Below are positions 26,238 through 34,484 of a stretch of 49,871 bases of DNA, piece after piece (within the stretch, counting starts at the first letter, position 1; each line of letters starts with the position of its first letter). The stretch spans positions 1 to 49,871 of the forward strand of contig JAADGS010000081.1 in NCBI GenBank assembly GCA_013152275.1, in the 5' to 3' direction. Both the position numbers and the translations under genes were made by a program. This DNA comes from Actinomycetota bacterium (GTDB lineage: Bacteria > Actinomycetota > Acidimicrobiia > Spongiisociales > UBA4744). The notes under the pieces were generated by a model, which was given only the letters and a program-made list of their open reading frames with translations, ran no database searches and was not told the DNA's origin.

Positions 26238-27275
26238 ATGGATTCTGGGAGTGGCGGCCAAGGGTCTACGCTGCGCGATGTGGATCGCCCGTTCGACATC
26301 GTTCTGTTGCTGGCCCTTCCTGCGTCCGGCAAGTCCGAGATTCGCCGCTACCTGGCGTCGCTGCCGCCCGAGGTTGCCCGCTCGGATTTCAACCTCGGGC
26401 CCACGATTCAGATCGATGACTACCCGTACGTGCATCTCATGCGGCGGATCTCGCAAGAGCAGGTTCGGCTCGGCTCGACACCCGCGTTCTTTGCCGACGA
26501 TGCCGAGCCGTTTCTCGACGATCGGGATTGGGGGACCCTCACGGTGCTTCTCGACGAGGATTATCACGCGCTCGGGCGAGAGACGCCGGAGCGCATTCAG
26601 GATCCTGCACGATGGCTCCTCGATCGCCTCGATCGTGCCCGGGCAGCGGCAGGGGCGCCTGTCCCTTTCGCCGGTCTCGCCTCGCGAGCAGCGCTCGAGA
26701 CTGCCATCGCGAAGGACGCGGCGGAACTCGTCGAAGGGCTCCCGTCCGGGCCTCTCGAGGGGGGTGAGACGGTCGTCATGGAGTTTGCCCGGGGCGGACC
26801 TCGCGGGTCGGCCCTGCCCCTTCCGCCGCCCTTCGGATATCGTTATGCCCTATCGATGTTGTCGCCGGAGATACTCTCTCGGGCGGTGATTCTCTACGTG
26901 TGGGTCAGTCCGGAGGAGAGCCGGCGCAAGAACCGGGAACGCGCACGTCCGGGTGCCGACGGTTCGATCCTGCACCACGGAGTCCCGGAGGCGGTGATGG
27001 AGGCGGAGTATGGCGTCGATGACATGGCGTGGCTGCTCGAGTCATCGGACGTTCCTGGCACGGTCACGGTGCATGCGCACGGCCGCGTCTTTCACCTTCC
27101 CGCCACGCGGTTCGACAACCGTGTGGACCGAACCTCATTCTTGCGCGCCGACCCGGCGGAATGGCCCTCAAACGAGATTCGGACCGTGCATGAAGAGTTG
27201 CAGCGAGCGTTTCGCTCGTTGCGGGAATCACGCAAGACGGTGGACGAACTCGGCGACGTGAGTGGGGATTGCTAG
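26238..27275 (+). CDS. P-loop NTPase or kinase-like protein, unknown function
   Basis: 345 residues. LPASGKSE at residues 27-34 is a Walker A of the nucleotide-kinase type, although the first Gly of the motif is Ala. A later ILYVWVSPEESRRKNRERARPG segment resembles the lid and Arg-rich region of small kinases. No recognised substrate domain is seen. It is divergent from ccmH, and its last 48 nt overlap the 3' end of the convergent flavoprotein gene. I do not recognise the family. Confidence 0.65.
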   Translation: MDSGSGGQGSTLRDVDRPFDIVLLLALPASGKSEIRRYLASLPPEVARSDFNLGPTIQIDDYPYVHLMRRISQEQVRLGSTPAFFADDAEPFLDDRDWGTLTVLLDEDYHALGRETPERIQDPARWLLDRLDRARAAAGAPVPFAGLASRAALETAIAKDAAELVEGLPSGPLEGGETVVMEFARGGPRGSALPLPPPFGYRYALSMLSPEILSRAVILYVWVSPEESRRKNRERARPGADGSILHHGVPEAVMEAEYGVDDMAWLLESSDVPGTVTVHAHGRVFHLPATRFDNRVDRTSFLRADPAEWPSNEIRTVHEELQRAFRSLRESRKTVDELGDVSGDC

Positions 27276-27854
27276 CCGGGGATTCGAGGATTCAGGAGGA
27301 TCCGCAGTTATCCGGGTCGGGATGACACCCGTCCACACCGGCCATGCTTCCACCGACGTCGGTGGTCCCGAACGGGCTTTCAGAGATGCTTCGTTGAGCG
27401 GAATCGAAACGACCGCGGTCGCGCCCACTTCTTGGTCGGTCATCGGACGCAGATGAGGGAGCCGTCCGGGAATGAGGTGTTCGACGATAGCGTCGAGTGC
27501 AGCTCGCTTCTCCTGCGGATCGGTGACCTTGGTGGCCTTTCCGAACACGACCACCGACCGGTAGTTGAGCGAGTGATGGAACGCAGAGGGTTCGAGCACC
27601 AGACCGTCGAGCAAGGCCACCGAAATGGACACGTCGACACCGGATTGCAGGGCTTTCATCATTCGGCTCGCCGGCGATCCGTGGAGGTACAGCCGGTCGT
27701 CGACACGCGCGTATGTCGAAGGGATCACCACAGGTCCATCGTCGATAAAGCCCACGTGACAGATCATCGCCTCGTCCAGGAGTGCTGTGATGTCGGCGGG
27801 GTCGAAGGTTCCGCGTTCCGGATGACGCTGAAAGGTTGTGCGGTCGGTAGACAT
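27228..27854 (-). CDS. pyridoxamine 5'-phosphate oxidase-like flavin-binding protein
   Basis: 208 residues with the split-barrel FMN-binding fold. MICHVGFIDDGPVVIPSTYA and LYLHGSPASRMMKAL are the typical strands of NimA/HugZ-like flavin-binding proteins. ATG 27854 is chosen because a TAAGCT box precedes it by 7 nt and the family start matches. It may reduce nitro compounds or bind heme or F420; none is proved. It overlaps the convergent P-loop gene by 48 nt at the 3' end. Confidence 0.78.
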   Translation of the reverse strand: MSTDRTTFQRHPERGTFDPADITALLDEAMICHVGFIDDGPVVIPSTYARVDDRLYLHGSPASRMMKALQSGVDVSISVALLDGLVLEPSAFHHSLNYRSVVVFGKATKVTDPQEKRAALDAIVEHLIPGRLPHLRPMTDQEVGATAVVSIPLNEASLKARSGPPTSVEAWPVWTGVIPTRITADPPESSNPRLAIPTHVAEFVHRLA

Positions 27855-27861
27855 GCGCCGG

Positions 27862-27867
27862 AGCTTA
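27862..27867 (-). promoter_or_regulatory. TAAGCT, putative -10 box of a leaderless mRNA
   Basis: On the minus strand the hexamer ends 7 nt before ATG 27854, with no Shine-Dalgarno between. Confidence 0.4.
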
Positions 27868-27893
27868 GGAGCCCGCCGAGCAATGCATGGCAC

Positions 27894-27972
27894 GCACCTC
27901 GACGACCGTGCATGGCTCGTCGAGGTGCCTGGTACCTCGCACCTCGTACCCGGTACCGCTCGCGAAGCGAGC
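27894..27972 (-). terminator. paired hairpins downstream of aceE
   Basis: GCACCTCGACGA (27894-27905) pairs perfectly with TCGTCGAGGTGC (27917-27928); a second hairpin, GCTCGC-GAA-GCGAGC, is at 27958-27972. Both lie after the aceE stop (27990) on the minus strand. Confidence 0.6.
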
Positions 27973-27989
27973 CTACGACAGCGGACCGC

Positions 27990-30707
27990 TCACTCCTCAC
28001 TCACGTCAGGCCAGGAGATGCGCGGGTCCGGCAAATCCGGATCGATCTCGTATCTGGCGATGGCGTCGGCGACGACTTCTGCGGGAACCGCACCCTCTGC
28101 CTCGAGGGAGGACAGCACCGCTACGACGACGTGCCCGGTGTCGGTCTCGAAGAAGTGGCGCAGCGCCTCACGAGTATCGCTACGTCCGTACCCGTCCGTG
28201 CCCAGCGGGATGAAACGGCGAGGCACCCAGCGGGCAATCTGATCGGGGACCGCCTTCAGAAAGTCGGTCACGGCGACGATCGGACCGGCGGCGCCGTTGA
28301 GGAGACGGGTAACAAGCGGTACCCGAGGTTCAGCGCCCGGGTGCAGGCGGTTCCAGCGCTCGGTGGAGAGGGATTCTTCACGGAGGCGCTTGTAGGACGT
28401 TGCGCTCCACAGTTCCACACCGACGTCGTAGTGCTCGGCGAGTTGGTGCCGGGCTTCCCGGGCTGCCGCGTGGGCCGTTCCCGAGAAAAGCAGGGTTGCC
28501 TGAAGTGACGGCCCTTCTGGCGCCGGCGCCCATCGGTAGAGACCGTCGATGATGCCCTGGTCGACATCTGCAGGCTTCGGTGGTTGGGTGTAATTCTCGT
28601 TGTAGATGGTGATGTAGTAGAAGACGTCCTCTCCGTCGCTGCCGTACATGCGCTCGATGCCCCGTTGGATGATCGTCGCCAGTTCATAGGCGAACGCCGG
28701 GTCGTACGCTTCGCAGGATGGGATGGTGGAGGCGAGCAGGAGGCTGTGCCCATCCTGATGCTGGAGCCCTTCGCCGAGGAGTGTCGTGCGTCCGGCCGTC
28801 GCTCCCATGAGGAACCCCCGGGCGCGGGCATCGGCCGCTGCCCACATGAAGTCGCCGATACGTTGGAAGCCGAACATGGAGTAGAAGGTGTAGAACGGCA
28901 CCATCGGCACCCCGCGGTGTGCATACGCCGTTGCTGCAGCGGTCCAGGAAGCAATCGCTCCCGCCTCGGTGATTCCCTCTTCGAGGATCTGGCCGTCGGT
29001 TGCCTCTTCATAGGAAAGGAGGAGCCCTGCGTCGACGGGGACGTAGCGCTGTCCGTGCGGCGCGTAGATCTTCAACTCTTTGAACAGCGAATCCATCCCG
29101 AATGTGCGGCCTTCGTCGGGGATGATCGGAACGACTCTGGGGCCGAACGTCTCGTGGCGAGCCAGGTTGCGGAGGAGTCGTGTGAACGCCATCGTCGTCG
29201 AGAACTCCTGCGCGCTCGAACCCGCATCGAATTCGGAGAACGGGTCCGGTCCCGGCAGCTCGATCGGCCTGCGGATTCTCACACTTCGTTTCGGGACGGA
29301 ACCGCCGAGCGTCTTTCGGCGCTCCATCAAATACTCGTACTCGGGGGTGCCCACGTCAGGCCTGTAGTACGGCGGCTCCCTGTCTTCGGTCAGCATCTCG
29401 TCGGGGATCTCTTCTTGCAGATGGAGGCGATCCCGAAGCCCGATCAGCTCACGTCCGGTGAGCTTCTTGATCTGGTGAGTTGCATTGCGGGCCTCCACCG
29501 ACGGACCGAGGGTCCAACCCTTGATCGTCTTGGCGATGATCGCCGTCGGGCGGCCCTCGTGTTCGACCGCGGCCCGGTAGGCGGCATAGATCTTGTGGTA
29601 GTCATGCCCGCCACGAGGGAGTTTGCGTAGCTGGTCGTCACTGAGATGCTCGACGAGTTTGCGCAGCCGCAAGTCGGGTCCGAAGAAGTTCTCCCTGATG
29701 TACTCGCCGGACTCGACGGCGTATTTCTGATACTCGCCGTCGAGGGTGCTGTTCATCTTGTTGACGAGCACGCCGTCGACATCCCTCGCGAGCAACCCGT
29801 CCCAACCGGATCCCCAGATCACCTTGATGACGTTCCAGCCGGCGCCGCGAAGCATGGCTTCCAGTTCCTGAATGATCTTTCCGTTGCCCCGCACAGGGCC
29901 GTCGAGGCGCTGAAGATTGGCGTTGATGACCCACGTGAGGTTGTCGAGACCTTCCCGTGCCGCGATGCCCACTCCGGCAAGCGCTTCGGGCTCGTCCATC
30001 TCCCCATCGCCGAGGAACGCCCAGACACGCGACTGCGAGGTGTCGTCGATATGGCGATTGTGGAGGTACCGGTTGAAACGGGCCAGATAGACGGAGTTGA
30101 GCGGACCCAGTCCCATCGAGACGGTCGGGTATTCCCAGAAGTTCGGCATCAACCGGGGGTGCGGGTACGAGGAGATGCCCTGGCCGGCGACCTCGAGCCT
30201 GAAATGGTCGAGTTGGTCCTCGGTCAGGCGGCGTTCGAGAAAGGCACGGGCATAGATGCCCGGAGCTGCATGACCCTGGAAGAAGATCTGGTCGCCGGAG
30301 GACCCATCATCCTTCCCTCGGAAGAAATGGTTGAAGCCGACTTCGTAGAGAGCAGCCGACGAGGCGAATGTGGACAGGTGCCCTCCGATTCCCTCCGCTG
30401 CATGGTTGGCACGCACGACCATGACGGCGGCGTTCCAGCGGATGAACCTGCGGATGCGCTTCTCGAGCACGTCGTCCCCCGGGAACCACGCCTGTTCCTC
30501 GGCCGGGATCGTATTGACATAGGGTGTGTTGATCGTGGCGGGGATCCCCACCTGCTGCTCCCTGGCGCGCAGCAACATGCGAGACAGCAGATACCGCGCC
30601 CTGGTCTTGCCTTCGATGGCGATGAGTTGGTCAAGGGAGTCGAGCCATTCTTGGGTCTCGGTGGGGTCGGTGTCGGGGAGTTGCTGCACGAAGCGGTCGA
30701 TATTCAC
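27990..30707 (-). CDS. aceE: pyruvate dehydrogenase E1 component, homodimeric
   Basis: 905 residues, the normal length of AceE. It decarboxylates pyruvate with thiamine diphosphate and passes the acetyl group to the E2 lipoyl domain. The thiamine-binding motif GDGEMDEPEALAG starts at 233, with the NLQRLDGPVRGN segment closing it at about 265. EGITEAGAIASWTAAATAYA lies in the pyrimidine-binding domain. The start is GTG 30707 behind GAGAGG. E2 and E3 genes are not in the window. Actinobacteria typically use this single-chain E1, which helps the taxonomic guess. Confidence 0.95.
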   Translation of the reverse strand: MNIDRFVQQLPDTDPTETQEWLDSLDQLIAIEGKTRARYLLSRMLLRAREQQVGIPATINTPYVNTIPAEEQAWFPGDDVLEKRIRRFIRWNAAVMVVRANHAAEGIGGHLSTFASSAALYEVGFNHFFRGKDDGSSGDQIFFQGHAAPGIYARAFLERRLTEDQLDHFRLEVAGQGISSYPHPRLMPNFWEYPTVSMGLGPLNSVYLARFNRYLHNRHIDDTSQSRVWAFLGDGEMDEPEALAGVGIAAREGLDNLTWVINANLQRLDGPVRGNGKIIQELEAMLRGAGWNVIKVIWGSGWDGLLARDVDGVLVNKMNSTLDGEYQKYAVESGEYIRENFFGPDLRLRKLVEHLSDDQLRKLPRGGHDYHKIYAAYRAAVEHEGRPTAIIAKTIKGWTLGPSVEARNATHQIKKLTGRELIGLRDRLHLQEEIPDEMLTEDREPPYYRPDVGTPEYEYLMERRKTLGGSVPKRSVRIRRPIELPGPDPFSEFDAGSSAQEFSTTMAFTRLLRNLARHETFGPRVVPIIPDEGRTFGMDSLFKELKIYAPHGQRYVPVDAGLLLSYEEATDGQILEEGITEAGAIASWTAAATAYAHRGVPMVPFYTFYSMFGFQRIGDFMWAAADARARGFLMGATAGRTTLLGEGLQHQDGHSLLLASTIPSCEAYDPAFAYELATIIQRGIERMYGSDGEDVFYYITIYNENYTQPPKPADVDQGIIDGLYRWAPAPEGPSLQATLLFSGTAHAAAREARHQLAEHYDVGVELWSATSYKRLREESLSTERWNRLHPGAEPRVPLVTRLLNGAAGPIVAVTDFLKAVPDQIARWVPRRFIPLGTDGYGRSDTREALRHFFETDTGHVVVAVLSSLEAEGAVPAEVVADAIARYEIDPDLPDPRISWPDVSEE

Positions 30708-30792
30708 GAAGACCTCTCTGGCCGGTCGAGGCAGAGGCTATCGAAACATGAGGCCTAAGCGGGGTCGCGCGGCACGGTGACTCGGCCGGGCG

Positions 30793-30798
30793 TAGACT
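30793..30798 (+). promoter_or_regulatory. TAGACT, putative -10 box of a leaderless mRNA
   Basis: Ends 8 nt before ATG 30807; no ribosome site lies between. It is divergent from aceE. Confidence 0.45.
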
Positions 30799-30806
30799 CG
30801 ATTGGC

Positions 30807-32147
30807 ATGCAGGACACCTATGTAGACAAGTCGTTTTGGCTCGCCACCTACGGTCCGTATACGCCAAACGATCCGGTGGGCGAATCGATGGATGTCGACG
30901 TGGCCGTAGTCGGTGGCGGCTTCACCGGACTTTCGACCGCCTACAACCTGTGCCTGCTCGAGCCGACACTGCGAGTCGCGGTCCTGGAAGCCGAGGTGAT
31001 CGGCTACGGGGCCAGCGGTCGCAACGGTGGCTTCTCCATGACGCTGTTCGGTCTCGAACCGGCAGTCACGAAGTTCCGGTTCGGGGTCCAGCGGACCGTG
31101 GAGGCACATCGATACATGGAGCGGGCGGTCGACTATGTCGACGACCTGGTTCGTAGCCGGAACCTTCAATCCGACTACTGGTTCCCCGGCTTTCTGCGGG
31201 TGGCGACCACGCCCGCCTACAGCAAACGCATCCAGCACGACATGAAGTTGCTCACCGACATGGGTATCACCGGCATCGAGTGGTGGGACGCCGATCGGGT
31301 GCGGGAGCAGGTTGATTCCCCCTTGTTCCTCGGTGCCTGGTGGGAGCCCCGTTCGGGCCTCTTGAATCCGGCCAAGCACGTGAGGGAGTTGAAGAGGATC
31401 GCCGAGGAGGCCGGTGCTGTGATCTATGAGCACAGTCCGGTTTCACAGATCGATCGCGGTGATCGTTTCAGACTCCAGACGCCGGGAGGGACGGTCACTG
31501 CGGGTCGTATCGTGCTGGCCACCAACGCCTACTCGCATCTGTTGCCGGGGTTGCGTCGTTCCCAGGCGCCCGTCTTCACGCATATGGTCGTCACCGAACC
31601 GCTCTCCGATGAGCAACTGGAGGTCATCGGTTGGTCGAACCGGCAGGGCATCGAGGATGCCCGTAACCTGGTGCACTACTTCAGGCTCACCGCCGACAAC
31701 CGCTTGGCGATGGGAGGGAGTGACGTGTCGCTCACGTATGGGACCGACATGGGTCGCGATCTCAACGAGCGCGTGTTCCGAGACCTCGAAGCCGACGTCG
31801 TCGAGATCTTTCCTTCCCTTGCAGGAGTGCGGTTTACGGATCGGTGGGGTGGGCCGGTGTCGGTACCGGTCGACATGGCGCCGGCCATCGGCTTCTTGGG
31901 GGACCCGAGGGTCGTGTACTCGATCGGATGTGTCGGGCACGGCGTGTCGCTGTCTCAACTCAACGGAAAGACGATTGCAGATCTGGTGCTCGAGCGTGAC
32001 ACCGACCTGACCAACGTCTGGTTCGTGGGACGTCGGCTGATTCCGTGGCCTCCGGAACCGCTCCGATTTGCCCTCTCGGCCGGCATCCGAGGCTATCTGC
32101 GGGGCGAGGACTGGGTCCACGAGCGTCCCCTGCGTGCAGGGCGCTGA
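30807..32147 (+). CDS. FAD-dependent amine or amino-acid oxidoreductase (DAO family)
   Basis: 446 residues. GGGFTG at 36-41 binds FAD, and [17 protein letters not shown] is the conserved substrate-side segment of the gamma-glutamylputrescine oxidase and glycine/sarcosine oxidase group. C-terminal [21 protein letters not shown] contacts the flavin. ATG 30807 is supported by the upstream TANNNT box and by alignment to the family start. The likely reaction is oxidation of a secondary amine or amino acid; the substrate is not determinable. Confidence 0.85.
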   Translation: MQDTYVDKSFWLATYGPYTPNDPVGESMDVDVAVVGGGFTGLSTAYNLCLLEPTLRVAVLEAEVIGYGASGRNGGFSMTLFGLEPAVTKFRFGVQRTVEAHRYMERAVDYVDDLVRSRNLQSDYWFPGFLRVATTPAYSKRIQHDMKLLTDMGITGIEWWDADRVREQVDSPLFLGAWWEPRSGLLNPAKHVRELKRIAEEAGAVIYEHSPVSQIDRGDRFRLQTPGGTVTAGRIVLATNAYSHLLPGLRRSQAPVFTHMVVTEPLSDEQLEVIGWSNRQGIEDARNLVHYFRLTADNRLAMGGSDVSLTYGTDMGRDLNERVFRDLEADVVEIFPSLAGVRFTDRWGGPVSVPVDMAPAIGFLGDPRVVYSIGCVGHGVSLSQLNGKTIADLVLERDTDLTNVWFVGRRLIPWPPEPLRFALSAGIRGYLRGEDWVHERPLRAGR

Positions 32148-32158
32148 AGCAGGGTCGG

Positions 32159-32164
32159 TACACT
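32159..32164 (+). promoter_or_regulatory. TACACT, putative -10 box of a leaderless mRNA
   Basis: Ends 6 nt before ATG 32171, directly after the preceding stop codon. Confidence 0.45.
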
Positions 32165-32170
32165 CGCCCG

Positions 32171-33115
32171 ATGGGCAGACTTCCCGTGTTCGAGGACGTG
32201 CAGGCCGCCGCGGATCGGATCGCGGCCTTCGTACATCGCACCCCGATCATGACCTCCGCGACACTCGACCGTGATCTTGGCGCGTCGGTGTTCTTCAAAT
32301 GTGAGAACCTCCAGAAGATCGGTGCCTTCAAAGCCAGAGGAGCCGTGAACGCGGTCCTTTCCCTGGAAGAGGGCACTGCCGCCCGTGGAGTCGTGACGCA
32401 TTCGTCGGGGAACCACGGGCAGGCGCTCGCCTATGCGGCGTCGATCCGGAAGATCCCCTGTGCCGTCGTCATGCCGGATACGGCTCCACGGATCAAGGTC
32501 GACGCGGTGCGGGGCTACGGGGCCGACGTGGTGTTCTGCGCGCAGTCCGAGCGGGAGGTCACTGCGGAACGGGTGTGCGCCGAACGGGGAGCGACGATCG
32601 TTCACCCGTTCAACGACCCGGTGGTGATCGCCGGTCAGGGCACTGCCGCATTGGAGCTGGTGGCCCAGGTCGAGGGTCTGGATCTCCTCGTGGCGCCGAT
32701 CGGAGGGGGAGGTCTGCTGTCGGGAACGACGCTGGTGGCCGAAGCGCTCCTCCCGTCGGCCGTGGTCGTGGGGGCCGAACCCGAGATGGTCGATGACGCG
32801 TACCGGTCGCTGGTCAGCGGGTTTCTCCAGCCAAGGGTGCCTCGCGCGGCGACGATCGCGGACGGCCTGATCACGGGGATGGGAGAGTTGGCCTTCGAGA
32901 TCCTGCGGGAGCGTAGGGTCGAGATCGTGACGGTTTCCGAAGAGCAGATCGTCGCCGCGGCAAGGTTCTTTGCGGAGAGGATGAAGCTGGTGGTCGAGCC
33001 GTCGGGGGCGACGAGCCTGGCGGGCGTTCGGGCGATGGGAGAGCGCGTCGCCGGCCTGCGGGTCGGGGTGATCATCTCAGGCGGCAACACCGACTTCTCC
33101 TGGCTACCCCGTTGA
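32171..33115 (+). CDS. threonine/serine dehydratase or serine racemase (PLP fold type II)
   Basis: 314 residues. The PLP Lys54 is in IGAFKARGA; SSGNHGQALAYAA binds substrate carboxylate; GGGGLLSG binds the phosphate. Length without a C-terminal regulatory domain suits catabolic threonine dehydratase or serine racemase. It would convert L-threonine to 2-oxobutanoate, or L-serine to pyruvate or D-serine. Translation is predicted to be leaderless from ATG 32171. The stop codon shares two bases with a dispersed palindrome. Confidence 0.9.
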   Translation: MGRLPVFEDVQAAADRIAAFVHRTPIMTSATLDRDLGASVFFKCENLQKIGAFKARGAVNAVLSLEEGTAARGVVTHSSGNHGQALAYAASIRKIPCAVVMPDTAPRIKVDAVRGYGADVVFCAQSEREVTAERVCAERGATIVHPFNDPVVIAGQGTAALELVAQVEGLDLLVAPIGGGGLLSGTTLVAEALLPSAVVVGAEPEMVDDAYRSLVSGFLQPRVPRAATIADGLITGMGELAFEILRERRVEIVTVSEEQIVAAARFFAERMKLVVEPSGATSLAGVRAMGERVAGLRVGVIISGGNTDFSWLPR

Positions 33116-33162
33116 ACCCAGGGCTCAGGGGGGTCGTGGCGACCCCTACGAGCCCTGGGTTC
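33114..33162. repeat. 49-bp dispersed palindrome, family A, copy 1
   Basis: Arms GAACCCAGGGCTC (33114-33126) and GAGCCCTGGGTTC (33150-33162) pair over 13 bp, with a partly paired GC-rich middle. The left arm starts inside the TGA of the dehydratase gene. Copy 2 is at 49761-49817. It may act as a terminator or a REP-like element. Confidence 0.8.
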
Positions 33163-33210
33163 AGGGGACCGGGCCCGCGCGGCGGTCGGGAGCCCTCGCT
33201 GCGTGGGGAC

Positions 33211-33216
33211 TATGGT
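33211..33216 (+). promoter_or_regulatory. TATGGT, putative -10 box of a leaderless mRNA
   Basis: Ends 6 nt before ATG 33223, with no ribosome site between. Confidence 0.45.
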
Positions 33217-33222
33217 GCCGCG

Positions 33223-34413
33223 ATGGACATACATGCGCTTCGCGCCGACACCCCCGGATGTTCCGACGTCGTTCACTTCAACAATGCCGGCACTTCGCTG
33301 CCTCCACGGCCGGTCATCGACGCGCAGATTGCCTGGATCCGTCGGGAGGCCGTCACCGGCGGGTACGAGATGGCGGAAGATCTCCAGGAGCAGGTCGCCG
33401 GTGTCTACCACTCCCTTGCCCGATTGATCGGTGCCGAAGCGAGTGAGATCGCGCTGATGGAGAACGCCACCGCTGCCTGGTGGCAGGCGTTCCACGGCCT
33501 CGACCTGCACGGCAAGACGGTGCTCACCTCCGAGGTCGACTACGGGGCGAACTTCATCACCTATCTGCAGGCTGCCCGGCGCGACGACGTGAACACGGTC
33601 GTCGTTCCCTCGGATGAGTCTGGGCAGATCTCCCTCGAGGAACTCGAGAAGCATCTCGATGGGCGCGTCGGGCTGCTCGCCGTGTCACACATGCCGACGA
33701 ACGGCGGGCTCGTCAACCCGGCAGCAGAGATCGGGGCGCTGGCCCGCAAAGCAGGCGTTCCGTTCCTCCTCGATGCGTGTCAAACGGTCGGCCAGATGCC
33801 GATCGATGTTGACGCCATCGGGTGCACCTTCCTCTCGGCGACCGGTCGCAAGTACCTGCGGGGGCCGCGGGGCACCGGTTTCCTGTACGCGCGATCGTCG
33901 TTCCTGGAGGTCGACGAACCGTTGATGCTCGATCACTTCGGTGCTTCCTGGGTCGAGCCCGACCGGTACGTTCTGCGTCCCGACGCCCGCCGTTATGAGA
34001 CGTGGGAATCGAATCACGCGATCAAAGCCGGGCTGGGAGTCGCAGCCGAGTATGCGATGTCGGTGGGACTCGAGTCGATCGCGGGGCGGGTCTTCGCCCT
34101 TGCGGCAGAACTGCGGGACAAGCTCGCCGGGATCGGGGTGCCCACGTACGACCTCGGTCGGGTGAAAGGGGGGATCGTCACCTTCTCGGTGCCCGGAGTG
34201 GATTCGGCAACCGTCAAGCGAGAGCTCCGTGCGCAATCCATCAACACGTCGCTCGTCGATTCCACATCCACGCTCATCGACGCCAGGCGCCGGCACCTTC
34301 CGGAGATGGTTCGCGCGTCGGTGCACTACTACAACACGAGTGCAGAGATCGACACACTGATCGCCGCGCTCGAGCCGTGGTCTTCCCGTTCTCGTGACGC
34401 TTCACGGGGATAA
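33223..34413 (+). CDS. class V aminotransferase, cysteine desulfurase-like
   Basis: 396 residues of PLP fold type I. VHFNNAGTSLPP begins the domain; FLLDACQTVGQ contains the PLP Asp184; LSATGRKYLRGPRGTGFLY holds the Schiff-base Lys210. The GRKYLRGPRGTGF form is seen in a SufS-related subgroup near isopenicillin-N epimerase and EgtE. No SUF genes are close, so it may be a C-S lyase or epimerase rather than a true IscS. The last residues (RSRDASRG) come from the dispersed palindrome that covers the stop codon. Confidence 0.85.
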   Translation: MDIHALRADTPGCSDVVHFNNAGTSLPPRPVIDAQIAWIRREAVTGGYEMAEDLQEQVAGVYHSLARLIGAEASEIALMENATAAWWQAFHGLDLHGKTVLTSEVDYGANFITYLQAARRDDVNTVVVPSDESGQISLEELEKHLDGRVGLLAVSHMPTNGGLVNPAAEIGALARKAGVPFLLDACQTVGQMPIDVDAIGCTFLSATGRKYLRGPRGTGFLYARSSFLEVDEPLMLDHFGASWVEPDRYVLRPDARRYETWESNHAIKAGLGVAAEYAMSVGLESIAGRVFALAAELRDKLAGIGVPTYDLGRVKGGIVTFSVPGVDSATVKRELRAQSINTSLVDSTSTLIDARRRHLPEMVRASVHYYNTSAEIDTLIAALEPWSSRSRDASRG

Positions 34414-34438
34414 TCCGGTCCAACCGTCACGAGAACGG
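34386..34438. repeat. 53-bp dispersed palindrome, family B, copy 2
   Basis: Arms CCGTTCTCGTGACGCT and ACCGTCACGAGAACGG pair over 14 perfect base pairs, around a 21-nt loop. Same length and arms as 23227-23279. It covers the aminotransferase stop codon (34411-34413). A further GTCACGAGAA at 34465-34474 runs into the ribosome site of the next gene, perhaps a broken third copy. Confidence 0.85.
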
Positions 34439-34472
34439 ATGGAATGGTGGGGGACCTCTAAACTGTCACGAG

Positions 34473-34479
34473 AAGGAGG
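34473..34479 (+). promoter_or_regulatory. AAGGAGG ribosome binding site of the formate dehydrogenase gene
   Basis: A full Shine-Dalgarno 5 nt before ATG 34485; it fixes the start of the catalytic subunit, which therefore lacks the usual N-terminal Fe-S domain. Confidence 0.8.
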
Positions 34480-34484
34480 TGCGT

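Noticed and set aside
29646-30758. Long plus-strand frame opposite aceE
   Set aside because: High-GC shadow; aceE is unmistakable on the other strand.
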